Positions 18,364-31,079 of a stretch of DNA of 64,000 bases are shown in pieces; the stretch's first letter is position 1; the number at the start of each line of letters is the position of its first letter. The position numbers were made by a program, and so were the translations under genes. The stretch spans positions 43,998 through 107,997 of the forward strand of contig NW_027188977.1 of NCBI RefSeq assembly GCF_902806685.2, read 5' to 3'. Under the pieces are notes generated by a model. It ran no database searches and was not told the origin of the DNA. It saw only the letters and a program-made list of their open reading frames with translations. The stretch comes from Maniola hyperantus. Its lineage: Eukaryota; Arthropoda; Insecta; Lepidoptera; Nymphalidae.

Positions 18364-18878
18364 TGACAAACTCCGCCAGCCCCCTTATCATGAAACTGAA
18401 GCTATTGTATTTGCTTTCGCCAATCTGCAGATTAAAAGGTAAGGATTACTTAATGTATCGGCGTCTTATGTTCAATTTTTTGCAGTATATAGATACTGTA
18501 TGTCTTTACAAAACTTCATCTACATCTAGATTTTTATCTAAATAAGCTGAACGCGCTTATAAAGCGTTACAAGACATCAAAAAATGCCAATACTCGACAG
18601 AGATAGTAAAAGACTAGCTAACTCGGGGATTCTTTGTCTTTTTTTCTGCTTAGTAAATTTCTTAAACATTTGCAGCGTAGGTTAGTTGCAATTAAAAGCA
18701 GCTGAATCTCGCTTGTCAAGCGTTTAAAACATAAAAAACGCCAATATTTTAAAGCGGATAATAACCACGGGGCTTCTTTTGCCTTTTTTTTCACTTGGTA
18801 AATTTCTTAACGTTTGTAGCTAACATGAAGCTAAGTACGAACTTTGTTAAACACAACAAATGGTGTCATCCCAGTGCT
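18364..18878 (+). repeat. Right arm of the ~515-bp inverted repeat
   Basis: Reverse-complement copy of 14055-14572, including the same short frame (at 18363-18545) and the same paired motifs such as AAATTTCTTAAACATTTGCAG. It runs into a CCAGTGCTTGACACTGG hairpin at its distal end, where an IS element has inserted. Confidence 0.75.
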
Positions 18879-18890
18879 TGACACTGGGAT

Positions 18891-19969
18891 GGCTTTGTTG
18901 CATAGCACCTTAAGCAGTGATGGTTTACGACAAATTTATGTAATGATTTCAAATTTAGCCATACCAATATCAGTGAATTTGTTGAGCAAATAGCACTTAA
19001 TTAGTAATTCTTTTTCACGATTTACTTCAGATTTATTCCTAAAGCTAAATCCAAATACTTGCTTCAACCTTGAGAAAAATCCTTCTATGTAAGATCTCTT
19101 TCCATAAATTGCTTCCTTTTTCCACTCTTTTACACCATCTTGTCCATATAATTTTATTAACCTAATAGCAGCATTTCTGTCAGACATATAATCTATTTTT
19201 GAATGTTCTGCTGCATCCTTTTTTGGTAGAACTTTTGTCTTTATATCGTATTTCTTACACAATTTATAAAGTTTGTGCCTATCGTATGCCCTATCTGCAT
19301 ATAATTTTGTGCTGAAAATTAACTTCTTCAAGCAAATCGCAAGCTCCATAGTGGTCAGAGTAGACGCCATTACTGTATCTTGCAGCTATAGCTTTTTTAC
19401 TATTCACACTTAACATAACATGTAACTTTCTTACTTGCTCGTAGCTTCGGTACTTTCTATCTGCACTGTTTTCCTTACTGTGGCCAGGAGTGTTACTGTA
19501 AATGCTGATACTTGTGCTATCTATGATAATTTCAATATTTTCCATGTTGCTTTTATCAACCCTGCAATCATTTATCTTAATATTAAGTTTTTTAAACCTT
19601 CTTGATGCTTGTGAATAGCTGATAACTGCCAAATTTTTTCCTATTTGTTGCAGATATCCTTTTATAAACCCCACCGTTTGTCTTAAACCAATTCTAAAAA
19701 GATTGACAATTATATGCACCAAAATTACGACTTTATCACTGTAAATATAGTTGCCGCCCTGCATTTTTGGACTATTTTCATACCAATTTTCGATAGCTTC
19801 ATCGATGTAACGAAAAATATTTCCCCTTTTTTCAAGGAATTTGTTATATTCGTTTTGGTTACTGACTTTCATTTTCTGTGGCATATTTTTTCTTCAACAG
19901 TTAAATGGTTATTTATAATGAATTTTGTCAGTAGCCACCAGATTTTTTCGGTTGCTATGCAACAAAGCC
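18891..19969 (-). mobile_element. Insertion sequence with DDE transposase, flanked by a 9-bp repeat
   Basis: The ends are imperfect inverted repeats: GGCTTTGTTGCATAGCACC on the left, and on the right the complement of GGCTTTGTTGCATAGCAACC. The element is 1,079 bp. CACTGGGAT occurs immediately outside both ends (18882-18890 and 19970-19978), as expected for a target-site duplication. The target is one of the local palindromic repeats. The transposase is of the IS4/IS5-like DDE type. Confidence 0.8.
18936..19884 (-). pseudogene. IS4/IS5-like DDE transposase in two overlapping frames
   Basis: The first frame (19884 to 19291, 197 residues) contains the first catalytic aspartate in IEIIIDSTSISIY. 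The second (19370 to 18936) carries KLYADRAYDRHKLY with the second aspartate, and later RSYIEGFFSRLKQVFGF with the glutamate block. The protein reads through if one A is removed from the A4 run near 19310, where QHK would lead into LYADRAYD. This is therefore either a one-base insertion or a +1 translational shift; some IS5-group elements do use frameshifting. The catalytic triad is otherwise all present. Confidence 0.8.
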
Positions 19970-19978
19970 CACTGGGAT

Positions 19979-20707
19979 CCAGTTGAGCTATTTCAACAAA
20001 AATACTGCATTTTGAGATGAACGTTCCAGACTTATTTACAAGTATAACAATTAAAGTCTGGATTCCAGTGTCAAGCACTGGAATGACACCGAAGGAGCTA
20101 CTGGGATGACAGGAGAAGCTGACAACCGTCATCCCGCAGCGGGACTAGAGATACCGTGACGGTATGACGAGGGAGAACAGTAAGCGGCTGAGATACCGCG
20201 GCGGTATGACGTAGGACTGCTGTCATACAAGTAGCTGACACTGGCATCCAGTCTTTATTATGCAGCCACTTGGTTAGAATTAAGTTTTCTGGATCCCAGT
20301 GTCAGCTACTTGCATGACAGGAGAAAGAGGCTACTGGAATGACAGGAAAAGGGGCTACTTGGATGACAGGAAGAGAAGGCTATTTAGAAGACCCAAAAAG
20401 GGTGTCATTCCAGTGCTTGACACTGGAATCCAGCCTTGCCGTAATCTCATCAAGAACGTTGTAACCACTTTCCATGCTAGTTTGCTTGTGAACAAGCAAA
20501 TTTTTCTGGATCCCAGTGTCTGGGCACTGCCCTTTTGGATGGAAACCAGTGTCAGCTACTTGGATGACAAGAGAATGATGTTATTCCAGACTGGAATGAC
20601 ACCATCTGTTGTAAACTCACTTTTACTTTATTGGTTATCTTATTATGCTACCTTGTCTACCTTATTTTGTCACTCTCCTGAACTGATACGAAACACACTA
20701 GCTGTAC
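19979..20707. repeat. Intergenic palindromic-repeat cluster downstream of rpoBC
   Basis: No gene. Repeated hairpin units include CCAGTGTCAAGCACTGG (about 20066), CCCGCAGCGGG near 20134, GATACCGTGACGGTAT near 20150, GATACCGCGGCGGTAT near 20191, and several TGGATCCCAGTGTC variants to 20560. A plus-strand frame at 20299-20856 translates these repeats (three similar RKRG units) and is a shadow, not a gene. Confidence 0.65.
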
Positions 20708-23700
20708 TCAATTCGACTGATCATATGCCACTACGCTCTCTTCCTCACCAGAGTGTAAATAACAACCATTATCCATCAACCATTTCTCGTCATAAGTTTC
20801 AATATCAAAATATTTTGCATATTCATCTATATTATCACAAAGTGAAAGTGCTCTGATCTTATTCATAATCAAACCTGTACCAGCAGGAATTAATCTTCCT
20901 ACTATAACATTTTCTTTTAATCCACTTAAAGGATCACTCTTTCCGCAGAATGCTGCTTCTGTAAGTACCTTTGTTGTCTCTTGGAAAGAGGCAGCAGAAA
21001 TAAAGGAGCTAGTTTCAAGACTTGCCCTAGTAATCCCCTGCAGAATAGGAAGATAATGAGTAGGCCGTTTGCCAGAGTTACTCATAGCATCATTTTCCCT
21101 ATCAACTTCCAGCTTGTCAATGCTTTCGCCAACCAAGTACATAGTATCACCAGGATCAGTAATTTCCACTTTTTGTAGCATTTGTTTTAAGATCACCTCT
21201 AAATGCTTGTTGTCTATACGAACACCCTGCAATCTATAAACTTGCTGTATTTCAGAAATCATATAGTGTGCTAAAGCTTCTAACCCAAGCACACGTAAAA
21301 TATCATGGAGATCAGGGTCACCATCCATCAATAGATCACCTTTACGTACAAAATCACCTTCATTGACTATTACATGCTTACTTCTTGATACCAAATATTC
21401 AACTGGAGAAATTTGTTCATCTACAGGTTTAATTAATATACTGCGTTTTCCTCTACGGTCTTTTTCAGAAAACGCTACATAGCCATCTATCTCACTAACA
21501 ATAGCATGCTCTTTAGGACGACGTGCTTCAAATAACTCTATAACCCTCGGTAAACCACCAGTAATATCACGAGTTTTAACTGACTCTCTTGGTGTTCTTG
21601 TAATAACATCACCTGCATGAACCTTCTGGCCATCTTGTACATTGAGCACTGCCCCGATTGGTATAAAATAACATGCTTCAACGCCACTTGCGAGTGTCAT
21701 TACTTTACCATTATCGTCAAGCAGCACAATACGAGGACGTAAATTAGCTCCACCAGAATGCGATTTCCAATCTATTACTACTTTGCTTGATATTCCTGTA
21801 GATTCATCCATCACTTCAGTGATCGAAACTCCATCTTTTAAGTCCTGATAAGACACTGTACCAGTCTTCTCCGTGATAATAGGCAATGTATAAGGATCCC
21901 ATTCCGTAACTTTATCGCCAATTTTTACTGACCCACTCTCATCCACATAAAGTTTAGCACCGTAAGGTACACTATGCTTCAACTTTTCACTACCAAGGCT
22001 ATCAATCAACACGACTTCACAGGAACGGCTTATCACAATTTTATTTCCGTTTCTATCTATAATTATATTACTATTGTTTAAATTTATTTTAGCATTAATA
22101 GAAGCTATAATATTCGAGGATTCAACGCCTCTAGTCATTACTCCACCTATATGGAAAGTACGCATCGTTAACTGAGTACCTGGCTCTCCAACAGATTGAG
22201 CAGCTATAACACCAACTGCTTCACCTATTGAAACAATTTTACCAGTTGCAAGGTCTCTTCCATAACATAAAGAACACACACCAGGACTTATTTCACAAGT
22301 TAAAGGCGATCTAATTTTTATAGCATCAAGACCTGCAATGCTGATTTGCTTTACTTTATCCTCATCAATTAATTCCCCTGCTTTTACTAATAATTCTTTT
22401 GTCACTGGGTTATATATATCATTTGCAGCTGTTCTACCCAGCACAACACTCTCTAGAGATGCAACTATAGTACTTCCTTCAACTGTAGCTCTCACAACAA
22501 GACCATTTTTTGTTTTACAGTCATGCTTTGTAACTATGCAATTTTGAGACACATCAACTAAACGAAAGCGCAGTGTCAGCTAAACCTTTACGTGCACCGT
22601 GAGTAGAATTAAAGTATTCAAATACGTTCAATCCTTCACGGAAATTAGAAATTATAGGTGTTTCTATAATCTCACCAGAAGGTTTGGTCATGAGCCCTCG
22701 CATTCCTGCTAGCTGTTTCATCTGTGAAGTAGAACCCCTTGCACCAGAGTTAACCATCATATACACTGAGTTGTACTTACTATTTTCATCATATATAGAT
22801 ATTGCTTTTAACATATCATTAGCTATCATATCCGTACACTTAGACCATTCATCTATAACCTTGTTATACCTCTCACTTCTAGTTATTAGCCCATCTTGAT
22901 ATTGCATAGAGAATTTCTTAATTTCACCCCTCGCGTGATCAACATGTGTAGCTTTAGTTTCAGGTATAACCATATCACAACGACCAAAAGAAACACCAGA
23001 AAATGTGGCATACTCAAAGCCAAGTACCATTAATTTATCAGAAAATGCCACTGTAGCACTTTGACCACAGTTACGATATACCAAATCAACTATACTAGTT
23101 ATTTCCTTGACTGTTAATATCTGATTTATTAGATCGAAGCCTAGATTCTCATGCTTAGGAAAAATTTGCCATAATATTAAACGACCAGGAGTTGTACAAA
23201 CAGTTTTATAGTGAGTTTCACCGCTGCTATTAATATACTCCATCCTATACTTTATACTAGAATGAATATGCAAAGTACCATCACTCAAAGAATGCTCAAC
23301 TTCACAAAAAGCACCAAAAGATGGTATATTATCTTCCTTAGGTTCTTGTAAAGTCAGATAATATATACCAAGTACTATATCTTTACTAGGAACTATAATC
23401 GGTCTGCCATTAGAAGGACTTAAAACGTTATTAGTAGACATCATCAACACCCTAGCTTCAAGCTGAGCTTCCAATGAAATTGGCACATGCACTGCCATTT
23501 GATCACCATCAAAATCAGCATTAAACGCCGTACAGACAAGCGGATGAAGCTGTATTGCTTTGCCTTCAATAAGGATTGGCTCAAAAGCCTGAATACCAAG
23601 TCTATGTAGCGTAGGCGCTCTATTCAACAAAACAGGATGCTCTTTTATTACCTCTTCAAGCATATCCCAAACTTCTGGTTTTTCTGCTCTTATCAACTTA

Positions 23701-26700
23701 CTAGCAAACTTAATAGTTGGAGCCATACCATACATCTTAAGCTTTGAGTAAACAAAAGGTTTGAATAGTTCAAGAGCCATTCTTTTTGGTAATCCACACT
23801 GATTTAGTTTCAAAGTTGGACCAACAACTATTACAGAACGTCCAGAGTAGTCTACCCTTTTTCCTAAGAGGTTCTGGCGAAAACGACCCTGTTTTCCTTT
23901 TAACATATCACTAATGGACTTTTTATATCCAACAGCACCAGCTTTATTTACCAAAGTACTACGACGACTATTATCAAAAAGAGAATCAACTGCTTCTTGT
24001 AACATTCTTTTTTCATTACGAATCATAATCTCAGGAGGATTTAAGCTCAACAATTTCCTCAACCTGTTATTTCTATTAATAATAGTCCTATAATGATGAT
24101 TCAGATCAGAAACTGCAGGACGACCACTTTCAAGCGATACCAAAGGACGCAAATCAGGTGGTAAAATAGGTATAGTTGTAAGTATCATCCACTCAGGCCT
24201 ATTTCCAGATTTAATGAAGTTTTCAACAATACGCAATCTATTTATAATTTTCTTTCTTCTTATCTCAGAAGCAACAGACTCTAATTCTAGTCTTAAATCC
24301 TTCCTAATTTCATGTAAATCAAGGCGCGTTAGCAACTCTCTTATAGCTTCAACACCTTGCATAGCTACAAAACTATCGATCCCATAGCTATCTTTAGCTT
24401 CATTATAAGCTTTTTCACTAATAATCTCACCTTTTTCAAAAGGCGAAACAAGAGGATCTATCACGATATAATTATCGCTATGTAAAATATTCTCAATATC
24501 TCTGAGAGACATATCCAATAATGCTCCAATTCTTGAAGGAAGCGATTTCAAAAACCATATATGAGCAACAGGAGATGCAAGCTCTATATGACCCATCCTT
24601 TCTCTTCTTACTTTAGAAGATGTAACTTCTACTCCGCATTTTTCGCATATGCGACCCCTGTGTCTTCTTTTTTTGTATTTTCCACATAAACACTCATCGT
24701 CATTGACAGGGCCAAAAACCTTAGGGCAAAATAATCCACCTTTCTCAACTTTGAACGTACGATAATTTGCAGTTGAAACATCTTCTATCTCACCACAAGA
24801 TATACGCTTAATACTTTCAGGGCTAGCAATCGATATGCTAACCTCATTAAAAGGTTGTGCAATGTTAGTGTGAGATATATCTTCAATCACTACATCATTT
24901 TGCTTTAAATCTACATTTAAACATAAAGAACGTAGTTCTTTTATCATCACATTAAAGGATTCAGGAATTCCACATTCAAAATTACTGTCACCTTTTATTA
25001 TCGACTCGTAAATCTTAACTCTACCATTAATATCATCAGACTTCACAGTTAACATATTTTCCTGCAAAGTATAAGCAGCACCATAGGCTTGTAATGCCCA
25101 ACATTCCATTTCACCAAAACGCTGACCACCAAAATGAGATTTTCCTCCTAGAGGTTGTTGAGTAACCAAACTATAAGGCCCTACTGAACGCGCATGAATT
25201 TTACCATCAACTAAGTGGTGCAACTTAAGCATGTACATGTAACCAACTGTAACCTTGCGGTCGAATTTTTCACCACTGCAACCGTCATATAATACAGCTT
25301 GTCCAGAGTTATCCAAACCAGCAAGTTCAAATAATTTTGCTATTTGTTCATCTTTTGGACCCTCAAATACAGGTGCAGCAACAGGAACGCCATCACGTAA
25401 TTTACGTGCAAATTCAATGAGATTATTATCACTAATATTACGAATATCATTACAGATAGATACGTTACTACCATAGCTATAAACCTCAATCAGGAAATTA
25501 CGTAAATTGCTGTATGAACTTTTACAAGAGTTCAAATAGTTCTCTACTAACGCATTCAACTCGTCATTTAGTGCATTCTTATTAGGTGTATTTAAAACAG
25601 AAGCCATTATTTCATCATCATCAATATTTTCAATTTTTTTATTGTCAAGGTATGCTACTGCAAATTGTGTAAAATTATCATCGTTAAGGGACCTAATTCC
25701 CTTGCAAAAAGCACTTTTGATTTTATTGATCTCATCGAGAATATTACTTACCCTTTCCCCTAATTTTCTACAAGCCCAACCTACATGCGTTTCCAGTATT
25801 TGCCCTACATTCATTCGTGAAGGAACACCAAGAGGGTTAAGAATAATATCAACAGGAGTACCATCTTCCAAATAAGGCATATCTTCCACTGGCACAACTC
25901 GAGAAATCACACCTTTATTCCCATGTCTACCAGCCATTTTATCCCCTGGTTGCAGACTATGTTTCACAGCAATGAAAACTTTTACTGACATCGACACACC
26001 TTGAGGCAGGTCATAACCTTCATGTAATTTTTCTACTTTTCGCTTAAACTGTGCTATTGCATGTGATACTTTTTCATCAAAATCTTTTTTTAAGCTCTTA
26101 ACTTGCTCAGAAATGGATTGGTTTTTTAATCCTATACCCCACCATTGCTCACGTTCAATAGAGTCAAATTTTTCTCGATCTTGAGAACCAGAATTAATAA
26201 GAAGTTTCTTCAGTTCATCATAGAAATATTCACTAGTAACATTGATTATATAATCTCGCTCTTCCTCAAAGTCATTTACCTCTTTTTGTTTGATGAGTAA
26301 TGCCCTTTCATTTTCTTCAACCCCCCTGCGTGTAAAGACTTGTACATCAATTACTGTCCCTTCAACATCTGGAGATGTATATAAAGAGGAATCCGCACAA
26401 TCGAATGACTTTTCACCAAAAATTGTCATTAATAACTTCGTTTCAGGAGGCAATGAAAGAGAAGGTTTAGGTGTAACTTTACCTACCAGAATATAGCCTG
26501 GACCAACTCTTGTACCAATTTTCACTATACCACTATCATCCAAGTGATATAGATTTTCTTCATTAACACCAGGTATAGCACGAGTTATTTTTTCTGATCC
26601 TAAAGGGGTATCATGTACAACACAGTCAAATTCTTCTATATGAATAGAAGTAAAGAGATCTTTTTTAACAACTTCACTAGAAATAATAATAGAGTCTTCA

Positions 26701-29195
26701 AAGTTATAACCTTGCCAAGACATAAAAGCGACTAGCAAATTTTTACCAAGCGCCAACTCACCACTGTTAATTGCAGGACCATCAGCTATTACATCACCCT
26801 TTTTAACATAATCACCTACGCACACTAGCGGTCTTTGATTAATACAAGTATTATGGTTAGAACGCTGAAATTTCCTTAGATGATAAATATCTACATCCAA
26901 GTAGTTAACCCTTTCTTTATCAAAAGCACGTATAACTATAGAGTTACTATCAGAACTATCAACTATGCCATCGCGTTTTGCTAAAACTACAGCACCAGAG
27001 CCAGAAGCTACAAAAGACTCCATACCAGTAGCAACCAGAGGAGCGGTAGGCTTCAATAAAGGTACGGCCTGACGTTGCATATTTGAGCCCATTAATGCTC
27101 TATTAGCATCATCATTTTCTAAAAATGGAATCAAGGAAGCTGCAACTGATATTACCTGCTTAGGAGATACATCAATGTAACTCACCTGATCACTACTTAC
27201 CATAATGAAACTACCAGCATATCTACAGTATAGCATGTCATCAACAAAGCAATTATTTTCATCGAGCTTTACGCTGGTATCAGCTATATAATATAAACCT
27301 TCATCTATAGCAGACAGATACTCAATTTGATCAGTAACAACCCTATTAACTACTTTTCTATAAGGACTTTCAATGAAACCATATTTATTAATACGCGCGT
27401 ATATAGCTAAGCTGTTGATTAACCCTATATTTTGCCCTTCAGGAGTCTCAATAGGGCAAATTCTTCCATAATGAGTTGGATGAACATCACGCACTTCAAA
27501 TCCTGCCCGTTCTCTTGTTAAACCGCCAGGACCTAACGCGGACAACCTTCTTTTATGTGTTATTTCAGATAACGGATTAGTCTGATCCATAAATTGAGAT
27601 AATTGAGAAGAATTGAAGAAATCTCTTAAGATATTAGTTAACACTTTTGGATTAATAAAATCAGATGGAGAAACTTTATCTAAACTAGAAGTGGACATAG
27701 AATCAACTATTGCGCGTTCCAATTTCAACAACCCAGTTCTAAATTGATTTTCTATAAACTCTCCAACTGATCTTACTCTTCTGTTTCCTAAATGATCAAT
27801 ATCATCTACAGATCCTTGACCGTCACGTAACAATACTATTTTTTTTACAATTTCAATAATATCTTCATATGTTAAAACAGTTAAATCCTCATCATAATTT
27901 AATCCAAGGTAAGAGTTAAGCTTCAACCTACCAATGTTAGACAAATCATAATATTCCGGACTGAAGAAAAGATTACGGAAAAACTCCTCTACTATCTCTA
28001 AAACAGGAACTTCACCAGGACGCAAAACTCTATATATTTCATATAGCGCATCCTGATAAGACATGTTTTCGTCTAAGAAAAGCGTATTTAATATATAAGG
28101 TCCAACAGATACATTATCTATGTTCAATACTGATATTTCATCCACAGACAATAACTCAAGCTTCTTTATGTCTTCCAGCTTTATAGATTCACCAGCAGAT
28201 AAAATTTTCGTAGAGCTAGCACTATCCATTAAATCTTCTGCGAGGAATAAACCACATATAGAATTAAAAGGAACCAGATACTCTTTTAATTCATTATCAT
28301 ATAGCTTTTTAGCTAGTCTTGAGGTAATACGAACGTTAGCTTTAAGCAGCACATTACCTTCAATATCCATTAAGTCGAAAGGCAGCCTCACTCCTTTAAA
28401 TTTATCAGGAACAAAAGGCACTTTCCAACCATCTTTATGTTTTACATACTTTATTTTCTGATAAAATCTATCGAGTATATCATTATTTGATAGACCCAAC
28501 GCCTTTAATAAAACTGAGATTGGCAATTTTCTTTTTCTATCAACACAAAAATACAAATGGTCTTTAACATCAAATTCAATATCAAGCCAAGAACCCCTAT
28601 AAGGAATAATTCTAGCAGAATAGATCAATTTACCAGAATTGTAAGTTATTCCCTTATCGCTATCAAAAAATACACCAGGAGACCTATGCATTTGTGAGAC
28701 GATAACTTTTTCCACACCATTAATGATGAAAGTGCCCTTATCAGTCATCATAGGCAACCCACAAAAGTGGACTTTCTGCTCTTCTATAGATTTTACAACG
28801 GTTGCAAGTTTAGAATGATCTCCACTCTCTTTAATCGATTTATATTCATCAAGAGAAATACCATCCTGCATAACAACAAGACGTATAGAAGCAATAACCT
28901 GAGCAGAAAAAGTTACACCACGCTTTATACACTCAGATTCGTCATACTTAGGATCATCTACCTTACAACTTATAAACTCAATAGTAGCCCTACGCAAAGG
29001 ATCATTTATTGGAAAGATTGTATGAAAGATAACTTCAAGTCTTTCATTACCCTTATTCTTAGGAGCAAATGAATCATACGATTCTTTTTTAACCTTAACC
29101 AAATCCAATAAAGAATCTTTTAAATCAATCGACCTAGAATAAGAAACTCTAGGAACAAAAGCACCAGAAGCGTACATATAAGAAGAATCAACCAT
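20708..29195 (-). pseudogene. rpoBC: Fused RNA polymerase beta-beta' subunit gene, broken by a small deletion
   Basis: Wolbachia fuses rpoB and rpoC, and the fusion is seen here. The beta part runs to about residue 1390 (ERAGFEVRDVHPTHYGRICP, GQRFGEMECWALQAYGAA) and beta' follows directly. The zinc site CLCGKYKKRRHRGRICEKCG is near 1500 and the catalytic DFDGD at 1894. The first frame (29195 to 22554, 2,213 residues) ends at GARKGLADTAL followed by a foreign SFS and a stop. The second (22552 to 20708, 614 residues) resumes at SQNCIVTKHDC. The missing stretch is about ten codons of the bridge helix, lost with a frame change (about 29 bases) near 22564-22568. The encoded polymerase would be inactive. 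The rest reads cleanly. Confidence 0.92.
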
Positions 29196-29253
29196 TAAAA
29201 TACCCCAAATTAATTAAAAGAGCTATATCAATATAAAATTAATACATTAAATA

Positions 29254-29655
29254 TTATTCAAGCTCCACTTTAGTTGCTCCTGCTTCAATAAGTTTTTGCT
29301 TGATTTTGTCTGCTTCGTCTTTAGGAACATTAGCAGTCAAATCTTTAGGTAAAGATTCAACCAACTCTTTTGCTTCTTTTAAACCCAATGTAGAATTAAC
29401 TTCTCTCACAGCTTTAATAACTCCTATTTTTTTACTCGCATCAATTTCTTTAATCACAACTTTATACTCAGCTTTTTCTTGAGCAGCAGGAGCAGCAGCA
29501 TTATCACTAATAGGCGCCCCAGCACCAACAGCTCCACCAAGAAAAGAACCAGCAGGCAACCCTATTTTCTCTTCTAGAACTTTTACAAGTTCAGAAGCCT
29601 CTAATAGGTTTAAAGATAATATTTTATCAACCAAATCACTTGTTACATTACTCAT
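29254..29655 (-). CDS. rplL: 50S ribosomal protein L7/L12
   Basis: The stalk protein L7/L12 binds translation factors. The N-terminal dimerisation helix (VDKILSLNLLEASELVKVLEEK), an Ala/Pro-rich hinge, and the C-terminal domain ending in KKIGVIKAVREV, LGLKEAKELVE and KQKLIEAGATKVEL are all present. The frame is open eight codons further upstream, but the ATG at 29655 (MSNVTSDLV) gives the usual length of about 133. It lies between rplJ and rpoBC, the normal order. The frame is intact. Confidence 0.93.
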   Translation of the reverse strand: MSNVTSDLVDKILSLNLLEASELVKVLEEKIGLPAGSFLGGAVGAGAPISDNAAAPAAQEKAEYKVVIKEIDASKKIGVIKAVREVNSTLGLKEAKELVESLPKDLTANVPKDEADKIKQKLIEAGATKVELE

Positions 29656-29681
29656 AATTATCACGTTACTTAACAACAAAT

Positions 29682-30200
29682 TTATTTTTTAGAACTATAA
29701 TAATCCAAAACTCTCATAAGCCTCATAGAAGATGAATTAATAGACAACGCCAACCGGGCAGGAATATCATAAGATATTAAACGCATAATTTTAACACGCA
29801 ATTCATCCAGAGAAGGCAACTTAGCCAGTTTATTAACATCTTCCACTGTTAACAATTCATTTAAATGAGCTGCGCAAATCACAGACATTTTTTCTTTGTT
29901 AGCATTAGTAAAATCAACTATTAATTTTGCAGCTTCTACTATGCCACTAGAGTATATAATAGCAACAGGACCAGAAAATTTGCCTGATAAATAAGAAAAT
30001 TTACCAGTCCTTTCTAAAGCCAAGCGAGCTAGAGTATTTTTAACTACTAATACCCCACCTGCTATAGACTTCAGGCTATTTCTCAGAGTTAACGAATCAT
30101 TAGCATTTATAGATTTAAAATTTACTAATATTAAGAAATCATTATTTACAAATACGTTTATTGTGCTCTGTATAAATTCATCCTTATTTTTACGCTTCAC
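29682..30200 (-). CDS. rplJ: 50S ribosomal protein L10
   Basis: L10 anchors the L7/L12 stalk to the 23S rRNA. The 172-residue protein starts with a GTG (30198-30200) and reads MKRKNKDEFI. Typical features are LVVKNTLARLAL near 50 and GPVAIIYSSG near 85, with a C-terminal helix for L7/L12 binding. The gypsy element begins only four bases upstream of the GTG. Its ribosome-binding site (GGGAG, at 44543-44547 complement) is therefore now 14 kb away beside rplA. The coding frame is intact but the gene is cut off from its operon. Confidence 0.92.
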   Translation of the reverse strand: MKRKNKDEFIQSTINVFVNNDFLILVNFKSINANDSLTLRNSLKSIAGGVLVVKNTLARLALERTGKFSYLSGKFSGPVAIIYSSGIVEAAKLIVDFTNANKEKMSVICAAHLNELLTVEDVNKLAKLPSLDELRVKIMRLISYDIPARLALSINSSSMRLMRVLDYYSSKK

Positions 30201-31079
30201 GGTAAGTAGCTATTCCGAGGCCTACCTAATGAATCTACCCTACCTCATATACTGATCTACCTAAAGAATACGCTTCCTATTTCATATCTTTTAGTGGCAC
30301 GCGTATCATCTAACAGTAGAAACCTTTTAACATGTTGTGAACGCAATAACCCAAGGACGTTTAGAGTATCAGAAATAGTGAGTTCATCAGACCTAACGGA
30401 CCTTACGGGGTATGAGTAGAGGAAGTGGGCATTCACGTATTGAATGCCCAAATGACTGTAGGTGTTCGGGCTTTGAAGGTATGTATTCACGCATAGAAAC
30501 TAACACATTATTTTGGAACGTGCGTTCGTGTATAGGAGTTGTCTGGTCGATCATTCAGTTGTTCGCGTATTGAATACCAAATGTCTACCGTGTTCGGGTA
30601 TAGAATTTAAACCATTGGGGTTTAAGATGTGGGTTCAGCAATTGAGACGTATTAAAAGAAGTGTAATAATATTAGTACCCATACTCAACGTGTGTAAACC
30701 TAAATGTAAGCTCTTCCTCCTACTGTAGGAAGAAGAAGCCCTGTGTAATGGCACCATTCACTCCAGTTCGTGTAAAAGGGGTTAGGAGTGAATGATGGTT
30801 GAAAGCTCCGCCGCGCCTTCAACGGTGAGCTTCTGCCTTCCCTTGGTATCCTATCACATTAAGAACATAAAATACCAACGAACACGAGCTCCCCCCCCCA
30901 CTACGCGTCATCATTCAAGGGATAGCGCAATGTATGCAAGCATACTGTTAGGAGAGGTGCGTTCCTCTCATGAATTAGCACGGCGCATGCAAGCATACTT
31001 TATAGTGGCGTGTTCTACTGTAAATGGTTTGTGTAGTGTGGTGTGGTGTAGGTATATCGATCTCTTAGAGATCTAAAGG

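Noticed and set aside
20299..20856. 185-residue plus-strand frame
   Set aside because: It reads through hairpin repeats and then antisense rpoC; the repeated RKRG units come from DNA repeats.
30257..31076. Short frames of 71-94 residues in the LTR
   Set aside because: Repeated at the same place in all LTRs on either strand, with no motifs; part of the non-coding LTR.
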